64,000 bases of DNA, taken from assembly GCA_900491605.1 (NCBI GenBank), contig UESW01001785.1:102977-166976 (forward strand), in the 5' to 3' direction. This document shows, in pieces, positions 45,359 to 57,856 of the stretch. The notes under the pieces are model-generated. The model did not search any database. It had not been told where the DNA came from and worked only from the letters and a program-made list of their open reading frames with translations. Source of the DNA: Calamus simplicifolius. Lineage: Eukaryota; Streptophyta; Magnoliopsida; Arecales; Arecaceae. Position 1 is the stretch's first letter. The number at the start of each line of letters is the position of its first letter. Made by a program: the position numbers and the translations under genes.

Positions 45359-45914
45359 CTTGGGAGCCCCCTTTCAGGGTTTGTAAAGATCAACTTTGAT
45401 GAAAGTGTTCGAGGTAGACTTGCTGGGTCTGCGTTTATTATCCGTGGGACAATGGAGTCTTGCTAGTGGCAGATGGTTTTGGCTTCCTTGATTCTTCTGT
45501 TCCATGACCGAGCTTTACGCAGCTTGGGCTGGTATCTCTCATGCTGTTAGGCAGCTTCTTGTGCCATGCCTGTTTATTGAGGGGGATTCTCTCTCTATTA
45601 TTCGATGGCTTCGCTCGGAATTTAGTGATCATGTCCCAGTAACCCTATTCTCACTGACATTCAGGTTGATTTTCGAGGTGTTCATAGCGTCCACATCCGC
45701 CACATCTATCGAAAAGCTAATTCTGTGGTAGACTGGATTGCGGCGGCTGTAACCCATCATGAAGAATTTTGGATTTGGAAGTAGGATGACCCATGTCCTC
45801 CTGCTCTTAAGCAAATTTATGATATATCTGGACTGATCCGTACAAGGCTAGTATGATCATTGTACTAAAAAAATACAAACTAGTATAATCGCTCGTTTGT
45901 ACTAAAAAAAAAAA
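45359..45914 (+). mobile_element. L1-type LINE copy 6, 5'-truncated
   Basis: A plus-strand L1 tail starting inside the linker (SWEPPFQG) and covering RNase H in more than one frame: KINFDESVRGRLAGSAFIIRG, AWAGISHAVRQL, IEGDSLSIIRWLR, HIYRKANSVVDWIAAAV. The 3' hairpin lies at 45839-45855. The last 35 bases of the tail are duplicated. The TSD aaaactattt is at 45349-45358 and 45915-45924, with the A-run blurring the second copy. At least one frame change is present, so it is a dead copy. Confidence 0.88.
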
Positions 45915-45924
45915 AAAACTATTT

Positions 45925-47125
45925 ACTAGAGAGAATGCAAAAACATAAAGTTATAAAACCGTCGATCAATGGACTCATAAAGTCTGCTTTAAAGCAATAT
46001 AATTTAAGAGTGTATTTTTGTGAATTCTATTTAGTAAGGTTTTTTTAGATAAAAAAATTATATATTATTAGTAGTAGATCTAGAGCCCATCATGAACCAG
46101 ATGGCCTAACCAATCTAGTTTATAAAAGCTGCTTTAAAAATCAAATCAGATCTAAAAAACTTAAAAAACAGTTTGATCCAACACAATATAACTCAGGAAT
46201 ATATAATATGACCATGAGCCAAGTAACCCATTTAGCTAACTCATCCAAGCTATCCAATCCAGTCTAAATTTTTTTAAGCTTGAGCACTAAAAATTTTAAT
46301 TAGATCATGAATGATAAAGGTATGAAAGAATATTTAGTCCACGTCCTAATGCGATCCATCAATTTGACTAGCTATAATCAGAATATCTTGCTATACTATA
46401 ATGTAAAATTTTATTTGGTTCTAGATGAATAAAGAAGAACAAAAGAATAAACAAAAAAAAGAGAAAAAAGTAATTATTTTTTTTTTGCTTGAAAAGCAAA
46501 GAAAATATAAAAAAATTACATATTTTACTTAATTTTTTAAAAAAAATTAAAATTTTAATCTCTTAAATTAAAATAATTTATAAATTAATATTATTTTTTT
46601 TTACTTTTCTTTTCAAATTAAAAAAGATTAATAATTCATTTCCTTCCCTGTTTCGGTCTTTCTTTCCCTTCAAAGACCCAAAACAGAACGTCAAAGTTCA
46701 TTGAACATAAATCCGGCCCAAAAAGAGCTGTTTATTATTCCTGACCCACCGTCCGACAAGCCTTATCGACTCACCCACTCCGGCCGAAAGTCTCCCAAAA
46801 CATCCATACCATCCGATGAACAGCCTACAAATTTTATCATTTTAAGGCCTCGATCACAAGATTCGTTACCAAAACAAATCTTCAGAACTTTCATGGTACC
46901 ATTTTTAACTTTGGCCCCACCTCCATATGAAAATGAACAAGAATTCAGCCAGACATTACTCCCCCAGCCAACGCAATTAATCACAGCATCACCTTCCCCC
47001 TTTCACTCCCCGCAGCATTTATTCCCCCTCACCTTCTCCGAGTCCGAACCACACCCCCTCCTCCTTCCTCCCTCCCTCCCTCCCTCCCTCCTCCACCTTC
47101 GCCTTCGCGCTGTTTGTGTCTCTGT
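45925..47125. other. AT-rich DNA upstream of the kinase gene
   Basis: AT-rich to about 46640. A purine-rich then pyrimidine-rich stretch at about 46410-46690 ('ttggttctag' to 'aaagacccaaaac') recalls the one at 10530-11030. From 46700 composition becomes gene-like, and the proximal promoter of the kinase gene is probably here. Confidence 0.45.
47054..47095 (+). promoter_or_regulatory. (CTCC)n pyrimidine tract upstream of the kinase gene
   Basis: A run of about six cctc repeats within a C/T-rich stretch, some 40 bases before the TATA-like box. Pyrimidine tracts (Y patches) near transcription starts are common in plant promoters; a role here is inference. Confidence 0.45.
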
Positions 47126-47132
47126 GAAGGAG

Positions 47133-47143
47133 ATTTATAAAAG
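47133..47143 (+). promoter_or_regulatory. Candidate TATA box of the kinase gene
   Basis: ttataaaaga at about 47134-47143. It would place transcription start near 47165-47175, just before a (GA)n tract at about 47190-47207. Confidence 0.5.
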
Positions 47144-47301
47144 AATATAGCTGTTCTTTCTTTTCTGTCAAACAAGAAGGTTTATAGGGAGAGAGAGAGA
47201 GAGAGAAGACCATTCTATCTCTTCTTTGAGGAGAGGAAAGAGGAGAGCTTAGACCGCTGGGCTGTCCTGGTTGTCTTGCGTGAGCCTCCGAACAAGACAA
47301 G

Positions 47302-47605
47302 GTAAGTTCGCATTCTTCTGCCCTCTAAGAAAAATCTTTTTTTTTTTTTTCTAGTTTTCTAATCACAATTTGTTTTTGAATGATGGCTTGGAACTCCTTC
47401 AATATACTCTAAAAATGGAGCCGTTTGATGCCTGAACTGCTCCCCCCCCTCCCCCAACCGAACCTCTTTCCCTAAAAAGCGAGCCTCTTGGTATCTGTAG
47501 TCTTTTCTGTGAAAAGAGGGCAGCAAGGGAATAAAAATATGGGATTTTTTGGGTTCACCTCAACCCACCACCTAGCTCTTATGTTCTTCTTTTTCCTTCT
47601 TCTAG
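47302..47605 (+). other. Predicted intron in the 5'UTR of the kinase gene
   Basis: A strong donor, caag|gtaagt, at 47302 and a pyrimidine-rich acceptor, ccttcttctag|ggtt, ending at 47605 enclose 304 T-rich bases. The ATG follows 22 bases downstream at 47628. Prediction from splice consensus only. Confidence 0.65.
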
Positions 47606-47627
47606 GGTTTCCAAGGCTTCTCTCCTA

Positions 47628-50194
47628 ATGGATGTTGGCTTCATTGCTCGATTCCTTGCTGTGTTGATTTTGTTGAGATGCTCTGCCTCTCAGCAGCCCA
47701 ACACGGATGAGTTCTTTGTCTCTGATTTCATCCAGAAGATGGGTGTGAGCGTCGCTTCTTTCGTCGATGGCTCCTCGTCTTCGGTTTGCTCATGGAAAAT
47801 CGTCTCCTGTGATGACCGAAAGGAGAAAGTCACCGCCTTGGTGGCTTACGGCCTTGGACTCTCCGGCCCCATCCCGGAGAACACCATTGGAAAGCTCAGC
47901 ATGCTTCAAACTTTGGATCTCAGTCGCAATAACATCACCGGCTTCTCTTCGGATATCTGGGGGCTCGGCAACTCTCTCAAGAGCCTCAACCTTTCCTCCA
48001 ACCAGATTAAGGGGTCTCTTCCAAACAATCTTGGGAATTTCGGTAAATTGGAAAGCCTGGACCTTTCTTACAATGGCTTCTCCGGTGAGATTCCCGTGGC
48101 ACTGGGCTCCCTTTCGAGTCTGAGGCGTGTCAATTTCAGTGGCAATGGGTTCGAGGGGAGAATTCCAGATTCGTTTCTCGGCTGTAGCTCTTTGGTTTCC
48201 ATCGATCTGTCGAGCAATAGATTGAACGGGACTGTGCCAGATGGCATCAGTAATGCATTCAAAGATTTGACGTTCTTGGATCTTTCCGGGAATGACATTG
48301 ATGGAATGCTACCGGATCTATCAGGGCTGGACTCCATCACCTATCTCAATCTCTCAAGCAATTCATTTAAGGGTTCGGTTATCAGTGTGTTTCAGGAGTC
48401 ACTGAAGGTCATAGATGTCAGTAACAACCAGTTCCAAGGCCACATCTCTCAGGTAAACCACAGCTCCAGCTACAACTGGTCTTCCTTAGTTTATCTTGAT
48501 TTGTCTGTGAATGAACTCAGCGGGAAGTTCTTCGGTGCTTTGGGCAGAGCCCAGTCGCTGAAACACCTTAATCTTGCATTCAATAGGTTTTCTCATCAGA
48601 ATTTCCCTCAGCTAGAGCAGCTCTCTGGCCTAGAATATCTCAATTTGTCAAGAACCAGCCTGACTGGCCAAATTCCAGCCGAAATCTCTAAATTGGTTAG
48701 CTTGAAGACACTAGACCTTTCACAGAATCATATAACTGGCCATATTCCCGATTTGAACACCGAAAATATACGAGTTCTGGACCTTTCCATGAACAATCTC
48801 ACAGGCGAAATACCCCAGCCTCTGCTAGACAAATTACCCAATATGACAAGTTTCAACTTCTCCAACAACAACCTTACACTTTGTGCTGCTAAATTCTCAC
48901 CCCAAACATTCAACACGGCATTTGTTGGATCCCAAAATGACTGCCCGATTGCAGCGAATCCGGATCTTATCAGAAGGAGCCGAGCAAAACCTAAGGGGCT
49001 CAAACTAACATTGCCCATAGTTCTATCAGTTTTATTTTGGTAGCAGGGTTGGCGTGCTTGGCTTTTGGATACCAAAAGAGGACCAGATCATGGGCTGTTA
49101 AGCAGCTCTCATACAAGGAGGAACCTAATGTTTCAGGCCCATTCTCCTTTCAGACAGATTCGACAACCTGGGTTGCTGATGTCAAGAGTGCTACCTCGGT
49201 CCCTGTTATCATATTTGAGAAGCCATTGCTCAACTTTACCTTTGCTGACCTCTTGACTGCAACTTCACATTTTGATAGGGGAACTTTGTTAGCTGAAGGG
49301 AAGTTCGGTCCAGTCTATAGAGGATTTCTACCAGGAGGAATTCATGTAGCCGTGAAGGTTTTGGTTCATGGGTCTACAGTGACAGACCAGGAAGCTGCAA
49401 AGGAGCTTGAGAGGCTTGGTCGGATCAAGCACCCGAATCTAGTCCCTTTAACAGGTTATTGCTTAGCAGGGGATCAAAGGATTGCTATATATGATTACAT
49501 GGAGAATGGGAATCTACAGAATTTGCTCCATGACTTACCATTAGGAGTGCAGGCAACTGAGGATTGGAGCACTGATACATGGGAAGAAGATACTGGCGTT
49601 ATCCAGAACATCACAACAGAAGGGATGACTACCTGGAGATTTAGGCATAAAATTGCGCTTGGTGCAGCAAGGGCATTGGCTTTTCTCCACCATGGATGCT
49701 ACCCCCAGATAGTCCACAGAGACGTGAAGGCAAGTAGCATATATCTTGATTCAGCATTGGAGCCTAGATTATCTGATTTTGGGTTGTCAAAAATTGTTGG
49801 AGCTGGCATGGAGGATGAGATCTCTCGGGGATCACCAGGCTATGCTCCTCCAGAGTTCTTTGAGTTGGAAAATGTCTCAGCGACTACGAAGTCTGATGTA
49901 TATGGATTTGGGGTTGTTCTTTTCGAGCTCATTACAGGGAAGAAACCGCTTGAAGATGACTATCCTGAAGAGAGGGAGACTACTCTTGTCAGTTGGGCTA
50001 GGACATTGGTAAGGAAGAATCAAGCCTCAGGAGTAATTGACCCCAAGATCCGGGAGACTGGATCAGAGAAACAAATGGAGGAAGCACTGAGGATTGCTTA
50101 TCTGTGCACTGCTGACTTGCCATCAAAGAGGCCTTCCATGCAGCAAATAGTTGGGCTATTGAAGGACATTGAGCCCACAGCAGCTGATCACTAA
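47628..50194 (+). CDS. LRR receptor-like serine/threonine kinase (At2g24230-like), frameshifted
   Basis: A membrane receptor kinase of plant LRR type. Residues 1-21 form a signal peptide (MDVGFIARFLAVLILLRCSAS). A capping region with CSW and SCDD follows, then about a dozen LRRs of the LxxLxLSxNxxxGxIP type. The membrane segment LPIVLSVLF...VAGLACLAFGY is split by a frame change near 49038; the first frame ends at 49043 and the second continues to 50194. One extra T in the TTTT run would join them. The kinase domain has EGKFGPVYRG, VAVKVL, HRDVKASS, LSDFGLSK and SPGYAPPEF, and ends RPSMQQIVGLLKDIEP. The arrangement and specific stretches (GDQRIAIYDYMENGNLQNLLHDLP) match the Arabidopsis At2g24230 group as I recall it. 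The ligand is unknown. The Asn expected five residues after the HRD Asp is Ser. It is the only clear host gene in the window. Confidence 0.93.
49029..49045 (+). other. Frameshift site in the kinase membrane segment
   Basis: The LRR half runs in one frame to TAG at 49041-49043, while the kinase half is open from 49037 (TTG GTA GCA) in the next frame. The switch equals one missing base at the TTTT run 49035-49038. The predicted joined segment is a good hydrophobic helix. A sequencing undercall is the simplest reading; a true null allele is the alternative. Confidence 0.8.
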
Positions 50195-52109
50195 GGCGAA
50201 GTGGGTGTTGGCTTTGCTCTTTTCTAACAATATTCCAGTGGAAGAAGGTGTACAATGTTTCTGAACTATTTCTGAACTAAAGGCCTTGCTTTCTTTAAAT
50301 TTTCATTTGAGATTCACAAGAAGCTTTACATTTGCCATTAGCTTCTTTTCTCTACATGGTTCCTACGTTGCTTTTGTTTATTACAAAACAACTATGATAC
50401 CATTTTTATGACTTCTGAAACCCACCTTCCATGGATGACAACAGGAAAGCCTTTGAATCTTTTGATGTTTCTGCAACAGTTTGTTCTCTGCCAACAGAGT
50501 ATCACCTCCTAAAATATTTCACAGTTAGCTGCTGGTTTTTGATTTAAACTCAGATTTTGGCAGGCATAGAGGCATCGTATCATGATCTTGTGCATGTACG
50601 CTAAAATTTTAGATCAGCTCATCGGCATCCATCCCTATCAAGATTGGATCGCCATGATAGGTTACCACAGCTCGATAATTTAACTAACATCATTGCCAGT
50701 TATCAATACTTATCATGCATGCTGTTCCTTTATTAAAAGATCTGCACTTCGTTTCCTTTCACCCATTAGCTGTTTCCTACAACCATGATGGTTTCAACCA
50801 ATGACTATACCAACCAACAAGATGCCTGCCGACAAGCTACTGCAGGCTTTAAGTCAAACTTTTCCCCCCCTTGCTGGTGAATGAGTTAAGTCAAAACTAC
50901 TATATTTTGATGGCAAAACAGTTCCTGGCATGAACTGGGACAGCATAGATGCTTTCCTCCCATTCGTCCCTAATGTTTGAATTCTGAGACATTATTATGT
51001 CCTCCTTTTGAAAATGGATTAGGTGGGGAGGTTCATGATGGTAACCCCAGTGCTATTATTTATCTCATGGGTTGGTTGGTGTGCGTGTTTTATGTTTTGA
51101 CTCTTAGTTCGTGTATCTAGGTGTTTTTCATTATATTGTCTTAAGAAATTAGGTTGCCTCCATCGCTCGTTTAATATCAAACATTCTTTGTACATTCCCA
51201 CCAATCTGAGGCACAAAGAGATTAGAGATAATGGTTCGGATCTGCATGTTAATAGCCTTTATCGTCTGATTGGTTATCTTTCTACGTCCATGGGTTGTTT
51301 AATCTCCCTAGAGACAGAGTCCTCCAGTGGATGATGCGTGCGTTCGATATAATGATGCGGGCCAGCTAATAAATGAAAGAACGAGGTTGGTAAGTGGAAC
51401 TGGATATTTCCAAGAACTATTTGGAGTTAAGAGAACGAGCAACATAATTAAGTGTTAAATTAATATTAATAATCGTCAAGGCCATGAGAGGCAAGAAATA
51501 ATTTCTGAAATCCAAAACGGTAACTCTTCTGCACCTATTTAAACCTGTTGCCATTGTTGCCGGCGGACGGGTTCTCACCCGGTGATACCGGTGCCGGATC
51601 CTTCACACCCAGCGTCCATATCTTATTATCTTATCCTTATATGCCCAGCGTCCATATCTTATTATCTTATCCTTTATATGCCAAGTGCCAAATGACTCGC
51701 AAGGCATTTATTTACCTTCCATGGTGAAAAGAAGCGTCATTTTTCCATCTTTATTTTCATAAAAATATAAAATACTTAAAAATATGTTTGCTGAATGAAA
51801 ATAAAATGGTTAAAAATACTTTCTTCCATCAAAATAAAAATAAATATTATTTATAATTGAAATAAAAAATAAAAAATAAATTTTATTTTAAATTATTAGA
51901 TATAATTTTTATAAAAAAATAAAAATTGTTTTTAGTAAATAAAAATAAATAATATTCTTGAATAATAATTTTTAAATTATATCTGAGATTACTTTAGAAA
52001 GTTACAAAAACTCTAGATTTAGAAATTCTATCTAATCCATTTATATGTTCGGAGGCAACATAACAGATTTAATGCTTAAGATCACACACATATATATATA
52101 TATCAATGC

Positions 52110-52145
<36 letters not shown>

Positions 52146-52735
52146 AGAATTCTAAGGTTGAGCTTAAATGGGATTAGGAAGAATTTATTTATCCAAGATA
52201 AAAGTTGGGCATCGATATTGTAGGTGACGATAAACCAGAGGTGGCGACATGGAACATAATATGAGAACATGACTTGAACCCAATATAAAACAATGGATTC
52301 GGATTGGATTTATGTCATAAATATGTTAGTATAACTGTGATATAAAATAATTATGTCATATTGCAGATTAATCTACTAACCTAAAGCAATCCATTTTGAA
52401 TTTATTTAATTAATGATATATTAAGTGGGATATATTAAATGGATTGGATTATCTATTCGTGTTAACCTAATCATGTTTTTATGTTGAATAATGGATCGGA
52501 TTATCAATTCGTGTTAAGTCAATCATACCTATTTATGTCGAATAAGTCATATTGTCTCAATTCAATATAATTTATTTATTAAATAAGTTATGTGTCACAT
52601 CTTGTTACCTATATATTATCATATCATGTTCGTATTTACATTTTTCATATGATTAATTAATTATGTCATGTTTATATTGACCTATCTATTGTTATATTTA
52701 ACTTCAACATGATACAATATACAAATTGCAACCAT
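50195..52735. other. 3' flank of the kinase gene and AT-rich intergenic DNA
   Basis: The first 150-300 bases probably hold the 3'UTR; no unambiguous polyadenylation signal was pinned down. A 36-bp tandem duplication (cccagcgtccatatcttatt...) lies at about 51608-51680 and an (AT)n tract at about 52085-52141. At 52240-52740 phrases such as 'ggatcggattatcaattcg' recur, typical of old dispersed plant repeats. No gene was seen. Confidence 0.5.
51608..51680. repeat. 36-bp tandem duplication
   Basis: Two copies of cccagcgtccatatcttatt followed by 'atcttatcctt(t)atatg', at 51608 and 51644. Confidence 0.85.
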
Positions 52736-52739
52736 TATG

Positions 52740-53775
52740 GAAAACTTGCAACTCTAAGATTGCATTCAAAGAGGTTTTTTAAAAATTTCTAAAATTTTGA
52801 AATGTAACATTTCAAAATTTAAGAATTTCATAAATTTCTATTTTGATAGTTGCACTTAAAAAAAATTTTTTTTCCAAAGATTGCAATTTTTTCTATAAAT
52901 ATTATTTTGTAATATTTATACTAATTCATATAATTTTACATAAATATTTTAATATTTTATGTAAATATTAATATTTATGTATAAATATTAAATATTTATT
53001 TCATAATACTTATCAGTATTTATTATTTTAATATCAATATTTATTATTAATATTAAAATATATTATAAATATTATTGTACATTAATAACATTTATGAAAC
53101 ATATATAATATTATATTTATTAATATTTATATTTATTTAAAATATTTATTTAATAATGGAATACAATATTTATAAATAATATTAGATATTTTTCTAATTA
53201 ATTATATTTTTATTATAAATATATATAAATTAAAAAATATATTCATTTTTTAAAAATATAAATTAGACATAAATTATTATAAATATTTATTATTACAAAA
53301 TACAAAACTAATATTTAAATTCATAAATTAAAAATTGAATATTATTTTAATTATGTAAATATTTTAATTTAATAATATTTATGTTAGTAGTGTATATTAT
53401 TAATAATATATTTAACAATATATTTAATAATTTTATTATTTTGAATAAATTTTATTTTTATGTAATATTTATTTATCAAAAATAAATGATATTAATATAA
53501 ATATCATTAATAAAATATTTTAATTTTTTAAATAAAATAATATTAATGTAATTAATATTTAATAATATATAAATCAATAAAAATAAAATTATTAAATAAA
53601 TATTTACATATAAAATAAAATAAATATTAATGCAAATAAAATTATTATAATATTTATGTAAATATTTTGGTATGTAAATAAAATTAAATATTTGATTACT
53701 TCTAATTAGATATTCAAAGGGAATTTGTAAATGATACATTTAGTATTAGAATTTGTAAACGATCAAGTTATATAA
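52740..53775. other. Very AT-rich tract
   Basis: About 1 kb of nearly pure A/T with 'aatattta' words, comparable to 17950-19115. It starts near 'attgcattcaaag'. After the RTE element, 'gttcaaatgcatctc' at about 55020 gives an inverted echo. It may be an AT-rich foldback transposon split by the RTE LINE. Confidence 0.4.
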
Positions 53776-53779
53776 TTAT

Positions 53780-54916
53780 AGGGAAACAAAATACCTTATA
53801 TGGTCTTTATTGATTTAGAAAAATCATATATAGAATACCAAGAGAAATAATATGGTAGGTTTTTAGAAAAAAGGAGTTACCAAAAGATACATATAATTAT
53901 GAAGATATGTATAAAGAGTAATGACTATCATTAAACAATAATAGNNNNNNNNNNNNNNNNNNNNNNNNNNNNNNNNNNNNNNNNNNNNNNNNNNNNNNNN
54001 NNNNNNNNNNNNNNNNNNNNNNNNNNNNNNNNNNNNNNNNNNNNNNNNNNNNNNNNNNNNNNNNNNNNNNNNNNNNNNNNNNNNNNNNNNNNNNNNNNNN
54101 NNNNNNNNNNNNNNNNNNNNNNNNNNNNNNNNNNNNNNNNNNNNATTGATGAAACTAAATCTGGAGTAAATGTTAAGTTAGAGATTGGGAGATACTTTAG
54201 AAACTAATGTTTTAAGATTAGTAGAATTAAAACTGAATACATTAAATATAATTTTAGTGGGAGTAGAAATACAAACGAAGAAACAGTAGAGATTGCAAAC
54301 CAAGAGACATGAAGGAGTAAAAATTTTAAGTATTTGGGATCAATTATTCAGCATAAGGTGAAATAGGTAAAGATGTGAATCATAGAGTTAAAGCAGGATC
54401 GATTAAGTAAAGGAGTGCTTTGAGAGTATTATATGATCGATGCATCCCATTAAAATTAAAAGAAAAATTTATAAAATCACTATTAGACCAGCTTTGCTAT
54501 ATGAAAGAGAGTGTTGAACAATATTGAAACAACATATGAATAAATTAAGTGTAACAGAAATACGTATGTTAAGATGGATATGTGATAAAACTTAGATAAA
54601 TTAGAAATAAATATATAGAGAAATGATAGGAGTATCTCCATTAAAGATAAAATAAGAAAAAATTGATTGTGGTGGTTTGGACATATATAACATAGACCTT
54701 TAGATGCTCTAATTAAAAGAGTGGTCTTTAACAATCCTGGTCAGGATAGAGATAGAAGTAGATCTAAACTAATATGGATAGAAATAATTAAAAGATATAA
54801 CTATTTGTAATTTGAATGTCGACTTGATCCTGATTAGAGCAGTGAAAGAAGCAGGTTCATGTAGCCGACCCCATGTAGTGGAAAAAAGGCTTAGATAAGT
54901 TGAATTGAGTTGAATA
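53780..54916 (+). mobile_element. RTE-type LINE copy 2, contains the assembly gap
   Basis: A plus-strand RTE LINE. Before the gap, 53783-53944 reads in pieces as the RT segment MVFIDLEKSY...RIPREI..LEKKGVTK. After the gap comes SRTKTEYIKCNFSGSRNTNEE, then FKYLGSI and VNHRVKAG, then the C-terminal motifs of copy 1 (SPLKIK.RK..WFGHI..RPLDAL). The 3' end matches copy 1 (catgtagccgacccc) and closes with 'gttgaattgagttga'. It has many stops and frame changes. The 5' boundary is approximate and no TSD was established. Confidence 0.78.
53945..54144. other. Assembly gap (200 N)
   Basis: Exactly 200 unknown bases. Flanking RTE sequence on both sides is in the same orientation, so the missing DNA is probably the middle of that LINE's RT. 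A round 200 suggests an estimated or nominal gap length. Confidence 0.98.
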
Positions 54917-54919
54917 TAA

Positions 54920-56503
<1,584 letters not shown>

Positions 56504-56525
56504 GATTGGCGCGCCAGGAAGGGGG
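56504..56525 (+). promoter_or_regulatory. Element D primer-site segment
   Basis: gattggcgcgccaggaaggg directly after the LTR. It has the form of a plant gypsy-type primer site; the tRNA was not identified. Confidence 0.6.
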
Positions 56526-56577
56526 AGACCAGGTCAAAAATTCTCCCTGGAACCCCTTCGATTTTGCAAAGGAAGCG

Positions 56578-57335
56578 ATGGTGACTACGCGAGCACAAGA
56601 GGCCTCCTCCAGCCAGGCAGCCGGGCGCATCCCACTAGCTGAGCATTCGGAGGCCAATCTCCATGTTCCGCCCCTTGCACCTACAAGCCAACCCGACCGG
56701 CTTGATGTCCTAGCCCACCAGGTCCAGGATCTGACAACGATGGTCCGGGGCTACAAGAGCATTATTTGGCTGCTGTAACTCAACCCCCTGTGCTGGACGA
56801 AGGGGTGCGAGGAACAGTCCAGTCTCACCAAGGGGGGACCCCGCCTGAGGTCTCCCACCGCTCACCCCCGAACCTCATCGCCAAGGGACCTCGAAGCGAC
56901 GACGGTCTCCCTCCCGTCGCTCCGGTCGTTCCCACCACCGACTGGAAGAAAAGGAGTCCAAGCGGGCACGTTCTTTGTGCCGGCGATCTTCTTCTTCCGA
57001 TTCATCCCGAGGTAACACTCCCGGAAAACCACCCGTCGGGCCGAACAAAGGCTTGACGAGTACCATCGGCAGTTGGACGAGCTCAGCCGTCGGATCGCCG
57101 ATCCTTACGCGGCGGAGTATGAGTGTCGCCCCCCGCTTTCTCGCCATATCATGGAGGAACCGGTCCCACCCCGGTTTCGTCTCCCTCAGTTGGATCCATA
57201 TGATGGAACGACGGACCACCTGGACCATCTGGAAAGCTACAAAGTCCTCATGCAGGTCCAGGGGGCGACGAACTCCTTGTTATGCGTCGCCTTCCTGGCC
57301 ACGCTCCGCAAGGCAGCACGCGCGTGGTACTCCCG
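56578..57335 (+). pseudogene. Element D truncated gag
   Basis: The ATG at 56578 opens MVTTRAQEASSS, a common start in plant gypsy-type gag. A short coiled-coil (VLAHQVQDLTTMVRG) and an Arg/Ser-rich stretch (KRRRSPSRRSGRSHHR, about 56890) follow. Next come LDEYHRQLDELSRRIADPY and the gag core start, PPRFRLPQLDPYDGTTDHLD, through YKVLMQVQGATNSLL and FLATLRKAARAWYSRL. The sequence then runs into 48-bp tandem repeats where the rest of gag should be. Three frame changes (near 56747, 56865 and 57040) each equal one missing base in a G or C run. It may supply packaging signals more than protein. Confidence 0.8.
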
Positions 57336-57600
57336 TCTGCCCCCACGCTCCGGCAGTCAAAGACCAACTCCCCGTTGGCACCTAAGACCGGCGCCAGCAT
57401 CGGCAATAAAGACCAACTCCGCGTCGGCACCAAAGACCGGACCCGCTCCGGCGGTCAAAGACCAACTCCGCGTTGGCACCAAGACTGGATCCACTCCGGC
57501 GGTCAAAGACCAACTCCGCGTTGGCACCAAAGACCGGATCCGCTCCGGCAGTCAAAGACCAACTATGCATTGACACTAAGGACCAGCGCCCCGCGTTGGC
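57336..57600 (+). repeat. 48-bp tandem repeat replacing the gag C-terminus
   Basis: About five copies of a unit built on tccggcggtcaaagaccaac followed by 'tccgcgttggcaccaa', with period 48. The first copies are diverged. Confidence 0.88.
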
Positions 57601-57856
57601 AATAGCAACTGACACCCGCGTTACCACCGGATATTGGCCTTGTCAACACTTAGGACAGCGTCACGGCTCGCGGTCCTATTTAGCGTAACCTACTGTACAT
57701 AATCCTATCAATTGGCGGTTCATAGCAGTTCGAACAAATAAAGTTAATCATAATCAAAGGGGTGAAAGAGATTGAAAACATTCATTGATAGTAAATGTTA
57801 CAAAATTGCCGACTCAGGTCAGGCACAACCGATACAAGAAGAAAAACCAAAAGCTG

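Noticed and set aside
49029..49045. A tiny intron explaining the kinase frame change
   Set aside because: No GT...AG pair of workable size here restores frame while keeping the membrane segment; one missing T does so simply.
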